Shown here: in pieces, positions 11,490-19,227 of the stretch
Numbering within the stretch: the stretch's first letter is position 1
How the letters are laid out: every line of letters begins with the position of its first letter
Program-made: the position numbers and the translations under genes
NCBI GenBank assembly: GCA_019414045.1
Contig: DXMW01000024.1
Location: 78,392-142,391, forward strand
Direction of reading: 5' to 3'
Length of the DNA: 64,000 bases
Source of the DNA: Collinsella sp.
GTDB taxonomy: Bacteria > Actinomycetota > Coriobacteriia > Coriobacteriales > Coriobacteriaceae
The notes under the pieces: generated by a model
What the model was told of the DNA's origin: nothing
Databases searched by the model: none
The model's input: the letters and a program-made list of their open reading frames with translations, nothing else

Positions 11490-11626
11490 CCGCCGTTCTA
11501 ACGAACGGCGGCTGACTCGACGCTGCAAACGCCTCTGATGGCCAATCTGCCGTTCAACTTCGGGCGCATGGGCATAAGCCCTATGCGCCCTTGTTTCACG
11601 GCACCTTGGCTCATCAGAGGCGTTTT
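11490..11626 (+). other. Composite structured element after valS (copy A)
   Basis: Three nested elements: hairpin CCGCCGTTC-taac-GAACGGCGG (11490-11511); the sequence TCGACGCTGC (11517-11526); then an outer 13-bp stem (11528-11540 with 11612-11624, AACGCCTCTGATG) enclosing an inner GGGCGCAT..ATGCGCCC hairpin. The first hairpin and TCGACGCTGC recur exactly after rpoD at 63542, again followed by an outer stem and inner hairpin of different sequence. It probably includes the valS terminator (GTTTTC after the outer stem). Confidence 0.6.
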
Positions 11627-11667
11627 CGCTGACTATCCTCAACCTATACTGTTTTATTTTTCTATGA

Positions 11668-13026
11668 ATGGCGGTTCTAAAAATGCCTAAGCGTTCCGGC
11701 TTGTATACCGTTCCTTTTGAGTTTGAGTTGCTTTCGTTTGGTGAGGCTGTGGGGCTTGCTGCTGATACGGGGCGGATTTCTGGGGATGCTGGTCCTTTGC
11801 TTGAGACGGTTGTCGATATGCTCGATGAGTTGGGGCGCCCGGACGAGTACTTTGATTGCATTCAGGTCGCCGGTACCAATGGCAAGACTTCGACCACGCG
11901 TTTTTCGGCTGCCATCCTTCGTGGTGAGGGGTTAAAAACCGCGCTGTATACGTCGCCGCAGCTGGTGCGTTATCCCGAGCGCATGGAGGTCGATGGGCGC
12001 GTTGTGAGTGACGAGGCCTTTGCCCGTGGCGTTTCTGCCGCTGTTGAGGCGGGACGTCGGGTGAATGCGCACCGTGTGGCGGCGGGGGAGCGCGCCTATA
12101 CCATTACTCCGTTTGACCTGCTGACGGCCGCCGCACTTGTGGTGTTTGCCGAGGCCGCGGTGGATGTTGCCGTGCTCGAGGTTGGCATGGGCGGTCGTTG
12201 GGACGCCACGAGTGCGACCGATCCCGTCGCCGTTGCCATTACGGGTATTGGGCTCGATCACACACGTATTTTGGGCGATACGCTCGAGGCCATTGCGGGT
12301 GAGAAGGCTGCGGTCATTAAGCCCGGACGCCTGGTTGTTCTGGGCGAGGGCACGCATGAGGCAAGTGTTCAGCGCGTGATGGATGCCCGTTGCCGCGAAT
12401 GCGGTGTGGTGCCGCTCGTGGTGAGCCATGTCACGACTAAGGTGCCGGCGCATGTGGGCGACACGGTTGAGTTCAGCTGCACCACGCCGCGTGCGATCTA
12501 TACGTCGAGTATGGTCAAGCCGGCATATCAGCCGCAGAATGCTGCGTGCGCGATTATGCTGTGCGAGGGGTATCTGGGTCACGAGCTCGATCATGACAAG
12601 CTCGATGCGTCGCTTATGGGCTGCCCCACGCCGGGACGATTTGATGTGCTGGGAACTGATCCGCTCAAGTTGATTGATGCCTGCCATAACCCTCAGAGCT
12701 GCGAGAACTTTGTGAGCGCGCTGGACGAGATCGATCCCTGCGTAGAGGATCGCCCCACGCTGCTGTGCGCCGCGCTGGCCGACAAGGATGTGGCGGGTAT
12801 CGTTGACGTTTTGGTTCCGGCGTTCCCCCGCGTGGTCGTGACCCAGACCGATTCCGATCGCGCCCTGCCGGCGGAGGAACTTGCGGCCCTTGTGGACGCC
12901 GATAAGCTCGTGGGCGTGTACGCGAGCGTGCCCGAGGCCCTCGCGGCCCTCGATGCCGCAGACGAGCCCTTTGTTGCCGCCGGCACTATCACCCTAGCCG
13001 GCGAAGTAGCCGGCCTGCTGCGCTAA
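11668..13026 (+). CDS. folC: Bifunctional folylpolyglutamate/dihydrofolate synthase
   Basis: 452 residues. Mur-ligase-fold enzyme that adds glutamate to folates (and to dihydropteroate in bifunctional forms) using ATP. The P-loop region is VAGTNGKTSTTRF near residue 67, followed by YTSPQLVRYPERM, VLEVGMGGRWDATS near 170, GLDHTRILGDT and the C-terminal-domain motif DACHNPQS near 335. No clear ribosome-binding site is seen for ATG at 11668; ATG at 11683 (MPKRSGLYTVP) is an alternative. Early codons are T-richer than in neighbours. Whether it has both activities cannot be read from sequence. Confidence 0.9.
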   Translation: MAVLKMPKRSGLYTVPFEFELLSFGEAVGLAADTGRISGDAGPLLETVVDMLDELGRPDEYFDCIQVAGTNGKTSTTRFSAAILRGEGLKTALYTSPQLVRYPERMEVDGRVVSDEAFARGVSAAVEAGRRVNAHRVAAGERAYTITPFDLLTAAALVVFAEAAVDVAVLEVGMGGRWDATSATDPVAVAITGIGLDHTRILGDTLEAIAGEKAAVIKPGRLVVLGEGTHEASVQRVMDARCRECGVVPLVVSHVTTKVPAHVGDTVEFSCTTPRAIYTSSMVKPAYQPQNAACAIMLCEGYLGHELDHDKLDASLMGCPTPGRFDVLGTDPLKLIDACHNPQSCENFVSALDEIDPCVEDRPTLLCAALADKDVAGIVDVLVPAFPRVVVTQTDSDRALPAEELAALVDADKLVGVYASVPEALAALDAADEPFVAAGTITLAGEVAGLLR

Positions 13027-13040
13027 CCCATCCCCTCATC

Positions 13041-13107
13041 AGTTGCGGTGAAATACGGACTGTTTTACAAGCCAGAAGCCTCAAACAATCCGTATATCAC
13101 CGCAACT
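13041..13107. repeat. Dispersed palindromic element, family 1, copy 2
   Basis: AGTTGCGGTGAAATACGG at 13041 and its complement ending at 13107, 25-bp arms with two mismatches, loop 17 bases. The outer 15 bases match copies at 4597 and 14808; the inner arm differs but stays paired. Confidence 0.7.
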
Positions 13108-13179
13108 CAAAAGCAGTCAATTTGGGACGGGGCTTTTTGGCTGCCCTGTGCCCCGAGTTGACTCGCTCGCCACGAAATG

Positions 13180-13317
13180 GGCCTATCTACTACGTCTGAC
13201 CGACTACCCTCGAGCACACGGAACATCGCGAAATCAAAACCGCAGATAGATGGCTTGCGGATTTTGCGAAAAGTCGGTTATGGTCGACCCGTGCGGGTTA
13301 AACGTAGTAGATAGGCC
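13180..13317. repeat. Palindromic element, family 2, copy 1
   Basis: Outer inverted arms GGCCTATCTACTACGT (13180-13195) and its complement (13302-13317) enclose a 106-base interior. The interior segment 13225-13257 (starts ATCGCGAAATCAAAACCGCA) matches 30 of 33 bases with 14662-14694 in copy 2, whose outer arms are quite different. A shared phrase GACGGGGCT..TTTTGGCTGC precedes both copies (13125 and 14522). Confidence 0.65.
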
Positions 13318-13342
13318 GTTTTTGTGGCGAAGCCTTGGCAGG

Positions 13343-13373
13343 ATGCGGCAAAGGGGTTGTCCCTTTGCCGCAT
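13343..13373. terminator. Hairpin at the 3' end of the M24 peptidase gene
   Basis: ATGCGGCAAAGGG at 13343-13354 region pairs with CCCTTTGCCGCAT at 13361-13373, only a few bases from the stop of the minus-strand peptidase gene. T tracts are weak on both sides, so termination is plausible rather than certain. Confidence 0.45.
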
Positions 13374-13376
13374 TGC

Positions 13377-14465
13377 CTAGTCTAGGCGGAGCGGATCGTG
13401 GGGGTAGGCGTTGAGAATCTCGACGCCGTTCTCGGTCACCAGGGCCAGGTCCTCGATGCGGACGCCGGTGCGGCCGGGGAGGTAGATGCCCGGTTCGATG
13501 GAGAACGTCATGCCAGGCTCTACGACTTGATCGTTGACGAGCGAGACGTCGCCCGGCTCGTGGTCCTGCAGGCCGATCGAGTGTCCCAGGCGATGTGTAA
13601 AGTACTGCCCATAGCCCGCATCCTCAATCACGTCGCGCGCGGCACGGTCCAGGTCACACATGCGCGCGCCCGGTGCGATGAGCGCCTCGGCGGCCTCGTT
13701 GGCGCGGCGCACGATGTCGTAGATGCGTTCGGTCTCCTCGTCCGGCTCGCCCCAAAAGAACGTGCGCGTCATGTCCGAGCAGTAGTTGCGACGGCGTCCG
13801 CCAATGTCGAACAGCACTACGTCGCCGCGCTTGAGCACGGTGTCGTCGGGCTCGTGGTGCGGGTCGCCGGCGTTAGCACCAAAGCTCACGATGGGCGGAA
13901 AGCTAAAGCCCTCGCAGCCGTGCTTGCGATACAGGCCGAGCATCTGGTCGGCAATCTCGCGCTCCGTCACGCCTTCGTGGACGAGCTTGATGGCGTCGGC
14001 CATCACGGCGTCGTTAGCGGCCGAGGACGCGCGCATGAGCTCCTGTTCGGCGTCATCCTTGTGGGTGCGCGCGGCGGTGACGGCAAAGTCGCCCAGGAAA
14101 AACTCGCTGGCGGCGTGGCGCTCCATAAGTGGCATCAAAAAGCCGGAACGCATGACGGTGTCGATGCCGAGCGGTTTGTTCGGATCGACCTCGCGAACGA
14201 TGGCGTCGGCCACGACGTCAGTATCGGTGTGATAGGCCACGCGGGCATTGTCGTACTCGGGCAGCTGATGCAGCGCGTTGACCAAGATCACAGGTTCGCT
14301 ATCGCGTGCGAGCAGCACGCCGCAAAAACGCTCGAACATATCGGCATAAAAACCGGTCAGATAGTAAATCGACCACGGGTCGTTTACGAGCAGCTGTGCG
14401 CCGGGGTGCTGAGCCTCGAGCGCATCAAGCACGTGCGCCACACGCTGGTCATCGACATGTGCCAT
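13377..14465 (-). CDS. M24 family aminopeptidase (Xaa-Pro peptidase type)
   Basis: 362 residues with an N-terminal creatinase-like domain (~1-125) and a C-terminal pita-bread metallopeptidase domain. The five metal ligands are in place: Asp in LFDIGGRRR, Asp in CSDMTRTF, His in HRLGHSIG, Glu in FSIEPGIY and Glu in RIEDLAL. It likely removes N-terminal residues ahead of proline from peptides in the cytosol. AAAGGA six bases before the ATG (minus strand) supports the start. It stands alone between repeat-filled spacers. Confidence 0.88.
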   Translation of the reverse strand: MAHVDDQRVAHVLDALEAQHPGAQLLVNDPWSIYYLTGFYADMFERFCGVLLARDSEPVILVNALHQLPEYDNARVAYHTDTDVVADAIVREVDPNKPLGIDTVMRSGFLMPLMERHAASEFFLGDFAVTAARTHKDDAEQELMRASSAANDAVMADAIKLVHEGVTEREIADQMLGLYRKHGCEGFSFPPIVSFGANAGDPHHEPDDTVLKRGDVVLFDIGGRRRNYCSDMTRTFFWGEPDEETERIYDIVRRANEAAEALIAPGARMCDLDRAARDVIEDAGYGQYFTHRLGHSIGLQDHEPGDVSLVNDQVVEPGMTFSIEPGIYLPGRTGVRIEDLALVTENGVEILNAYPHDPLRLD

Positions 14466-14610
14466 GAAACATCCTTTCGCTAGGGTGCCACCATGGTATC
14501 CCCAATGCCAGGGTAGTCAATTTGCGACGGGGCTATTTTGGCTGCATCAAACATGCGGAATGATAGGTAAAAGAAGTCATAAGAGGTTCGTCCCGAATTA
14601 GCTGCTTTCA

Positions 14611-14761
14611 AAACTATGGCGGATTACGGGGCTGGACCTGTATTACTTGACCATGGCAAAAATCGCGAAATTAAAACCGCATGTAGATGGCTTGTCAAAA
14701 ATTGAAAATGGCCGGTATGGATGGGGGTCTCCGAATCAGCCCCGTAATCCGGCATAGTATT
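14611..14761. repeat. Palindromic element, family 2, copy 2
   Basis: Arms AACTATGGCGGATTACGGGG (left, from 14612) and its near-complement ending at 14761 enclose ~100 bases including the 33-base core shared with copy 1 (14662-14694). The arms have no similarity to those of copy 1. Confidence 0.65.
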
Positions 14762-14807
14762 GAAATGACACTAAAGTAGGCACAAGCTAAATACCGATTC
14801 CAAGGAT

Positions 14808-14874
14808 AGTTGCGGTGGAATAGTTCCTAGATGCCGGGGTTTTGGCGGAAATCAGGAACTATTTCATCGCAACT
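14808..14874. repeat. Dispersed palindromic element, family 1, copy 3
   Basis: AGTTGCGGTGGAATAGTTCCT at 14808-14828 pairs with 14854-14874 (one mismatch) around a 25-base loop. The inner arm GTTCCT differs from copies 1 and 2 with a matching change on the other arm. With 14466-14610 this leaves the spacer between the peptidase and the DUF1667 gene almost wholly repeat-derived. Confidence 0.7.
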
Positions 14875-14918
14875 GAGGAGGGCAGGGTGGATGGCAGGGT
14901 AGCTTAAAGAGCCCGTCC

Positions 14919-15329
14919 CTAATTAGCTACTTGGGCTCGGTCGATGTCCATGCTGGCGATTAGGTTGATGTTGGTGTTTAGGAGGTTCTCTAGCACGACG
15001 TCGCCCATGCGGATGGGGGCGTTGACGACTAGGTCTCGGATGAGGTTCATGGCTTGGGCGTGGAGTGCCAGCGGGATGGCCTCGGCCGTGCGCACGGGCA
15101 GCAACGCCTCGCCGCCTCCGGATACGGCCACGGTGGTGGTGAGTACGCGCATGGGGCAGGTGAGCTCCTGGTGTGCGAACTTATCACCACGCGGGCAGCT
15201 GTTGCCGGTCACGGAGCGCACTTCTGCCACGGTGCCGTCTGCGTCACGCTCTACCTCTACGGTCAGAAGGCACTCGGATGGGCAGGTCGTGCAGTTGAAC
15301 TGCAGCGTTTCGATCACGTTATCGCTCAT
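14919..15329 (-). CDS. DUF1667 cysteine-rich protein
   Basis: 136 residues. The N-terminal half has CTTCPSECLLTV and NSCPRGDKFAHQEL, the cysteine pattern of DUF1667, probably a metal- or Fe-S-binding module. The family usually sits beside anaerobic glycerol-3-phosphate dehydrogenase-like flavoproteins, as here, where it is the third gene of a tight operon (3 bases after the preceding gene). It probably serves as a small redox partner of the two flavoproteins. Precise biochemistry is not established. Confidence 0.82.
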   Translation of the reverse strand: MSDNVIETLQFNCTTCPSECLLTVEVERDADGTVAEVRSVTGNSCPRGDKFAHQELTCPMRVLTTTVAVSGGGEALLPVRTAEAIPLALHAQAMNLIRDLVVNAPIRMGDVVLENLLNTNINLIASMDIDRAQVAN

Positions 15330-15332
15330 AGT

Positions 15333-16706
15333 TTATGCCTCCTCAACAGGGTCGACGGACAGGACAATTTCGCCGGCACCCAGGTCGAGTGCGCGCTGGA
15401 TCACCTTTGCCGGTAGCGGGAAACTCTCCATAACGCTCGGCTTAAACGCGCGGACCTTGCCGGCGAACAGTTCCTCGCCGTCGGCCAAGATCCTCACGCA
15501 GGCGGCATCGACCGGTTGGCGCACGCGGAAGTTGAGTTTGGTGAGCGCCACGGCCGTAATGCGTCCCGGCAGCGCGTAGCCCGCGATGCCGGCGGGGGAG
15601 ACCGTGAGCTCGCAGCCTGTGCCCGCAGCGCACGCCTCGGCGCCGCCCAACGCCCACGCCGCCGCTGCCACACCGGCGCGCTCGGACTCGGTCGTCACGT
15701 TGTCGGCTAGGTCGTGCACATGCAGCACATTGCCGCAGGCAAAGATGCCCAGCACGCCCGTCTGCAGGCTCTGGTCCACCACTGGGCCGCGCGTGCGCGG
15801 GTCAAGTTCAACGCCCGCGGCAACCGAAAGCTCGTTCTCGGGTATCAGACCCACCGAAAGCAGTAGCGTGTCGCACGGAACAACGCGCTCGGTCCCCGGA
15901 ATGGGCGCCAGGCTCTCGTCGACTTGGCTCACCTCGACGGCCTCCACGCGATCGTGTCCGATCACACGCGTGACGGTGGTGGACAGGTGCAGCGGAATGC
16001 CAAAGTCGTCAAGGCAGTTCTTGACGTTGCGGCGCAGACCGTTGGCGTACGGCATGAGCTCGTACACGCCCTCGACGGAAATCCCCTCGAGCGTGCAGCG
16101 ACGTGCCATGATGAGCCCGATGTCACCCGAGCCCAAAATGACGGCGTGCGAGCCGGGTTTGAGGTTTTCGATATTGATGTATCGCTGCGCCAGGCCGGCC
16201 GTAAACACGCCGGCGGGGCGGCTGCCGGGGATCTTGATCTCGCTGCGCGTGCGCTCGCGGCACCCCATAGCAAGGACGACCGCGCGTCCGGTGAGTTGCA
16301 GCATGCCGGCGGGGCTCATGAGCGTGACGGTATGGGTGACGCCATCTTCTGCGCTCTCGTCTGCACCCGACGCGCACTCGCCCGAATCAATCCCAATCAC
16401 CATACTGTCCAGGAACAGCGTAATGTCGGTCTCGCGCACCTGATCGATAAAGCGCTGCGCGTACTCGGGACCGGTGAGTTCCTGTTTAAAGTGCGACAGG
16501 CCAAAGCCGGGGTGGATGCACTGGCGGAGGATTCCGCCCAGGTGCTGCTCGCGCTCCACGATGGCCACGCGCGCTCCGGCCTTATGCGCGGCCAGCGCAG
16601 CCGCCATGCCGGCAGGTCCGCCGCCGATAACGACCACGTCGAAGGCTTGCGTTTGTACGTCTTCTACGATACCGCAATCAATCGCGCTCGATTTGAACTC
16701 CGCCAT
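15333..16706 (-). CDS. FAD/NAD(P)-dependent oxidoreductase of a glycerol-3-phosphate dehydrogenase-like operon
   Basis: 457 residues. N-terminal FAD-binding GGGPAGMAAALAAHKAG near residue 27, then GGILRQCIHPGFGLSHF, the signature of the flavoproteins paired with GlpA-like subunits in Firmicutes and Coriobacteria. A second nucleotide-binding loop, VILGSGDIGLIMARR, lies near 190, and the FACGNVLHVHD motif of pyridine nucleotide-disulfide oxidoreductases near 335. It probably passes electrons between the GlpA-like subunit and NAD(P). It begins one base after the upstream gene's stop, so the genes are coupled. Confidence 0.85.
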   Translation of the reverse strand: MAEFKSSAIDCGIVEDVQTQAFDVVVIGGGPAGMAAALAAHKAGARVAIVEREQHLGGILRQCIHPGFGLSHFKQELTGPEYAQRFIDQVRETDITLFLDSMVIGIDSGECASGADESAEDGVTHTVTLMSPAGMLQLTGRAVVLAMGCRERTRSEIKIPGSRPAGVFTAGLAQRYINIENLKPGSHAVILGSGDIGLIMARRCTLEGISVEGVYELMPYANGLRRNVKNCLDDFGIPLHLSTTVTRVIGHDRVEAVEVSQVDESLAPIPGTERVVPCDTLLLSVGLIPENELSVAAGVELDPRTRGPVVDQSLQTGVLGIFACGNVLHVHDLADNVTTESERAGVAAAAWALGGAEACAAGTGCELTVSPAGIAGYALPGRITAVALTKLNFRVRQPVDAACVRILADGEELFAGKVRAFKPSVMESFPLPAKVIQRALDLGAGEIVLSVDPVEEA

Positions 16707-16707
16707 C

Positions 16708-18162
16708 CTATCGCACCCCCTTCAAAGGTCCCTCAACCAGCCAGGAGCTATCGTCCTCCAGCAAAACCTCGCTGGGGTCGCAGTCCAGCTCTCGGGCAAG
16801 AATCGCCACCACACGGCTCTGGCAAAAGCCGCTCTGACACCGACCCATGCCGGCACGGCAGCGTCGCTTGACGCCCTCGAGCGAAACCGCGCCCGGGCGG
16901 CGTCTGATCGCGGCCACAATCTCGGCCTCGGGCACCGTCTCGCAACGGCAGACGATCTGCCCCCACGCGGGATCGGACTCGATCAGCTCCTCCTTGCGCG
17001 CCAGCGGTGCACGGTCAAAGTCGTCCGGCGCGCGGCGAATTGGGTTCCAGTCCGCCCGCTCGTGCAGCTCCACGCCCGCCTCACGCATCACAAGCTCCAT
17101 GCGCTCGGCAATGGCCGGCGCGCTTGCGACGCCCGGCGACTGAATGCCCGCCGCCTGGAACAGCCCCGGCACCACGGCCGACTGTCCAATAAAGAAGTCG
17201 TTCGTTCCCTGAATGACCGGACGCCCGCCGGCAAATGCGCGCACCACGCGGCGCGTATCCAGATCGGGCACCAGCTTGCGCGCACCGGTCAGCAGCGCGT
17301 TCACATCGCTCGCATAGGTCTGCGTGTCGCCCGGCTCGCGTACAGCGGCGGTTGCGGTGATCACGGTGTTGCCGTGCACGGTGCCCGTCACGATAACGCC
17401 CTTCGACACCGGCGTCGGCACGGGGTAGAGCGGCATGAGCGTGCGCGGCTCCTTGTCCAGCACCACGATGTTGCCCTGACGCCAGACCATCTGGAACTCC
17501 TCGGCGCCCGCCATATGCGAGATGACGGCGGCGCCGTTGCCCGCGGCGTTGATCAGGTAGCGGCAGCGCACGTTGCCAGCGGGGGTCGCCAGCGTAAAGC
17601 GCGCGTCGTCGCCCGAGCCCGCGACTTCAATCGCCTCCACCGGGGCGGAGCGCATAAATGTCACCCCGTTGGCCACGGCGTTTTCCAGCGCGGCGATGGC
17701 AACCTCAAACGGGTCGACAAATCCAGTCGAGGGGCACCACAGCGCGCACGTTGCATCGGCACTGGCGCGCGGCTCTAATTCGTGGATGCGGTCGGGTCCG
17801 ACGATCGACAGCTCGGGCACACCGTTGACATGGCCGTTGCACAGCAGCTGCTCCAGATGCGCGCGGTCCTCGTCGTTAAAGCCCAATACCATCGACCCGG
17901 TGCGGCAGAACAGAAAGCCCAGCTCCTGCGCCCACGCACCGTACAACTCGCAACCACGAGCGTTGATCTGCGCCTTAACCGTGCCCGGTGCCGGATCGTA
18001 GCCGGCGTGCACCAGGCCGCCGTTGGCCTTCGACGCGCCCAGCGCAATATCGTTAGCCGCCTCGATCACGCAAATGGACAGTTCAAATCGCGCGAGCTGC
18101 CGCGCGATGGCGCATCCCGTGATGCCCGCGCCGACAATCGCGATATCAAACGTTTCTGCCAC
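16708..18162 (-). CDS. GlpA-like FAD-dependent dehydrogenase with C-terminal [2Fe-2S] domain
   Basis: 484 residues. DAO-fold domain starting IAIVGAGITGCAIARQLAR, with GASKANGGLVHAGYD near 45, as in anaerobic glycerol-3-phosphate dehydrogenase GlpA. The C-terminal ~100 residues form a BFD-type [2Fe-2S] domain (CRCETVPEAE, then RRCRAGMGRCQSGFC). It likely oxidises glycerol 3-phosphate or a similar alcohol. GGGAGG six bases before ATG fixes the start. A perfect palindrome, TTGACAGGCTGTCAA, lies 18 bases upstream and may be an operator. The substrate remains an inference, since no glycerol kinase gene is in the window. Confidence 0.83.
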   Translation of the reverse strand: MAETFDIAIVGAGITGCAIARQLARFELSICVIEAANDIALGASKANGGLVHAGYDPAPGTVKAQINARGCELYGAWAQELGFLFCRTGSMVLGFNDEDRAHLEQLLCNGHVNGVPELSIVGPDRIHELEPRASADATCALWCPSTGFVDPFEVAIAALENAVANGVTFMRSAPVEAIEVAGSGDDARFTLATPAGNVRCRYLINAAGNGAAVISHMAGAEEFQMVWRQGNIVVLDKEPRTLMPLYPVPTPVSKGVIVTGTVHGNTVITATAAVREPGDTQTYASDVNALLTGARKLVPDLDTRRVVRAFAGGRPVIQGTNDFFIGQSAVVPGLFQAAGIQSPGVASAPAIAERMELVMREAGVELHERADWNPIRRAPDDFDRAPLARKEELIESDPAWGQIVCRCETVPEAEIVAAIRRRPGAVSLEGVKRRCRAGMGRCQSGFCQSRVVAILARELDCDPSEVLLEDDSSWLVEGPLKGVR

Positions 18163-18179
18163 AGTGCCTCCCAGACGAG

Positions 18180-18194
18180 TTGACAGGCTGTCAA
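18180..18194 (-). promoter_or_regulatory. Palindromic operator candidate upstream of the GlpA-like operon
   Basis: TTGACAG-G-CTGTCAA is a perfect inverted repeat directly upstream of the operon's ribosome-binding site. Its TTGACA half can also serve as a -35 box on either strand. The regulator is unknown. Confidence 0.35.
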
Positions 18195-18328
18195 TAAGAA
18201 CATCCTACGGTCTACACACCCCCAGCAGGGCGGCAATGCGGCGAACAGCCCCGCAACACCCGCCAACGGCAGGTGAGGGGAGACCCCGGCAACGTTGACA
18301 ACCTCGTCTACCGACAACTACGGCAACC

Positions 18329-18474
18329 GTTTGTCTCGATCTGTAACAGTCAGGCGAGGATTTGGGCTCCAGATGTTACAGATTGAGACATTTGCCATGC
18401 GGGCCCTCCGTTTGTCTCGATCTGCAACATCTAGACCCGGATTCCGCTCCCACCTGTTACAGATTGAGATGTTT
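18329..18474. repeat. Two tandem hairpin units (period 81)
   Basis: GTTTGTCTCGATCTGYAACA starts at 18329 and again at 18410; each is followed ~25 bases later by the near-complement TGTTACAGATTGAGA.. (from 18374 and 18455). The two units are ~66 bases each with unrelated loops. Nothing coding is apparent in 18195-18569 apart from this element. Confidence 0.65.
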
Positions 18475-18569
18475 GTGTCCGCGCCAGCCCCGTACCTAGC
18501 CGTAGTCCCATATAAACAAACCCAGTGGTAAACTTGACCGGACTGTTAATATTCCGAAAGGTACCCGTA

Positions 18570-19001
18570 ATGTCCAAGTACATCTCCGAGCTCATGTCGC
18601 CGCAGCTTATGGGCGTCGTCTATGCCTTCGTTGGCTTTATCGTCGCCCTGTATGTGCTGTCGGTCGTCTATGTGTTCATCGACGCTCGCCGCCGCGGCGC
18701 CAGCGCCTACGTGGCATGGGGCATCATCGCCCTCATCCCGTTTGTAGGCCTCATTGCCTACCTGGTCCTGCGTCCGCACTCCTACGCGTCCGACCGCGAG
18801 GAGCAGGAGCTGGACATGGCCCTGCGCGAGCGCCAGCTTGCCCAGTACGGCACCTGCCCGCAGTGCGGTGCGCCCATCGAGAAGGACTTCGTCGTCTGCC
18901 CGGTTTGCGATACCCAGGTTCGCAACGTCTGCCCCAGCTGCCATCGCCCGCTCGACGCGCACTGGAAGGTCTGCCCCTACTGCCGAACTCGCATCCAGTA
19001 A
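18570..19001 (+). CDS. Membrane protein with double zinc ribbon
   Basis: 143 residues from ATG 18570 (GAAAGG upstream). Two predicted membrane helices: ~10-32 (MGVVYAFVGFIVALYVLSVV) and ~45-63 (VAWGIIALIPFVGLIAYLVL), then a charged linker. The cytosolic tail has two zinc ribbons, CPQCGAP..CPVCDT and CPSCHRP..CPYC. The layout resembles the phospholipase D N-terminal-like membrane domain joined to zinc ribbons, common in Actinobacteria and of unknown function. It may anchor or sense something at the membrane. It lies between repeats upstream and thrS downstream. Confidence 0.7.
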   Translation: MSKYISELMSPQLMGVVYAFVGFIVALYVLSVVYVFIDARRRGASAYVAWGIIALIPFVGLIAYLVLRPHSYASDREEQELDMALRERQLAQYGTCPQCGAPIEKDFVVCPVCDTQVRNVCPSCHRPLDAHWKVCPYCRTRIQ

Positions 19002-19097
19002 CGCATCCATCGCCGGGCCGGCCGCAAGTCCCGGGCACGCCGCAAGCCACGCGCGCCCCACAGCCCCGCCCCACACGATGAAGCATGCGTAGAAAAT

Positions 19098-19128
19098 CGC
19101 CCGCCGTGCCATTAAGGTGCGGCGGGCG
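19098..19128 (+). terminator. GC-rich hairpin after the zinc-ribbon gene
   Basis: CGCCCGCCG at 19098-19106 pairs with CGGCGGGCG at 19120-19128, with extra pairs inside around an ATTAA loop. The following CTTGTAT is a poor T tract and overlaps the thrS promoter. Confidence 0.5.
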
Positions 19129-19129
19129 C

Positions 19130-19157
19130 TTGTATACCAAGGCAACCTGCCTATAAT
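19130..19157 (+). promoter_or_regulatory. Sigma-70 promoter for thrS
   Basis: TTGTAT at 19130-19135, a 16-base spacer and a perfect TATAAT at 19152-19157. The predicted transcript starts ~65 bases before the thrS ATG and could form a GATGCAAGT/ACTTGCATC hairpin (19158-19200). Confidence 0.6.
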
Positions 19158-19227
19158 GATGCAAGTCAAAAACGCCGAGCGCATCGCACACACTTGCATC
19201 AGGCATCCGAGAGGAGAAAACATACCC

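Noticed and set aside
19117..19227. Longer ThrRS starting at 19117 that might supply a TGS domain
   Set aside because: The added residues show no TGS features, and the promoter with TATAAT lies inside this stretch.
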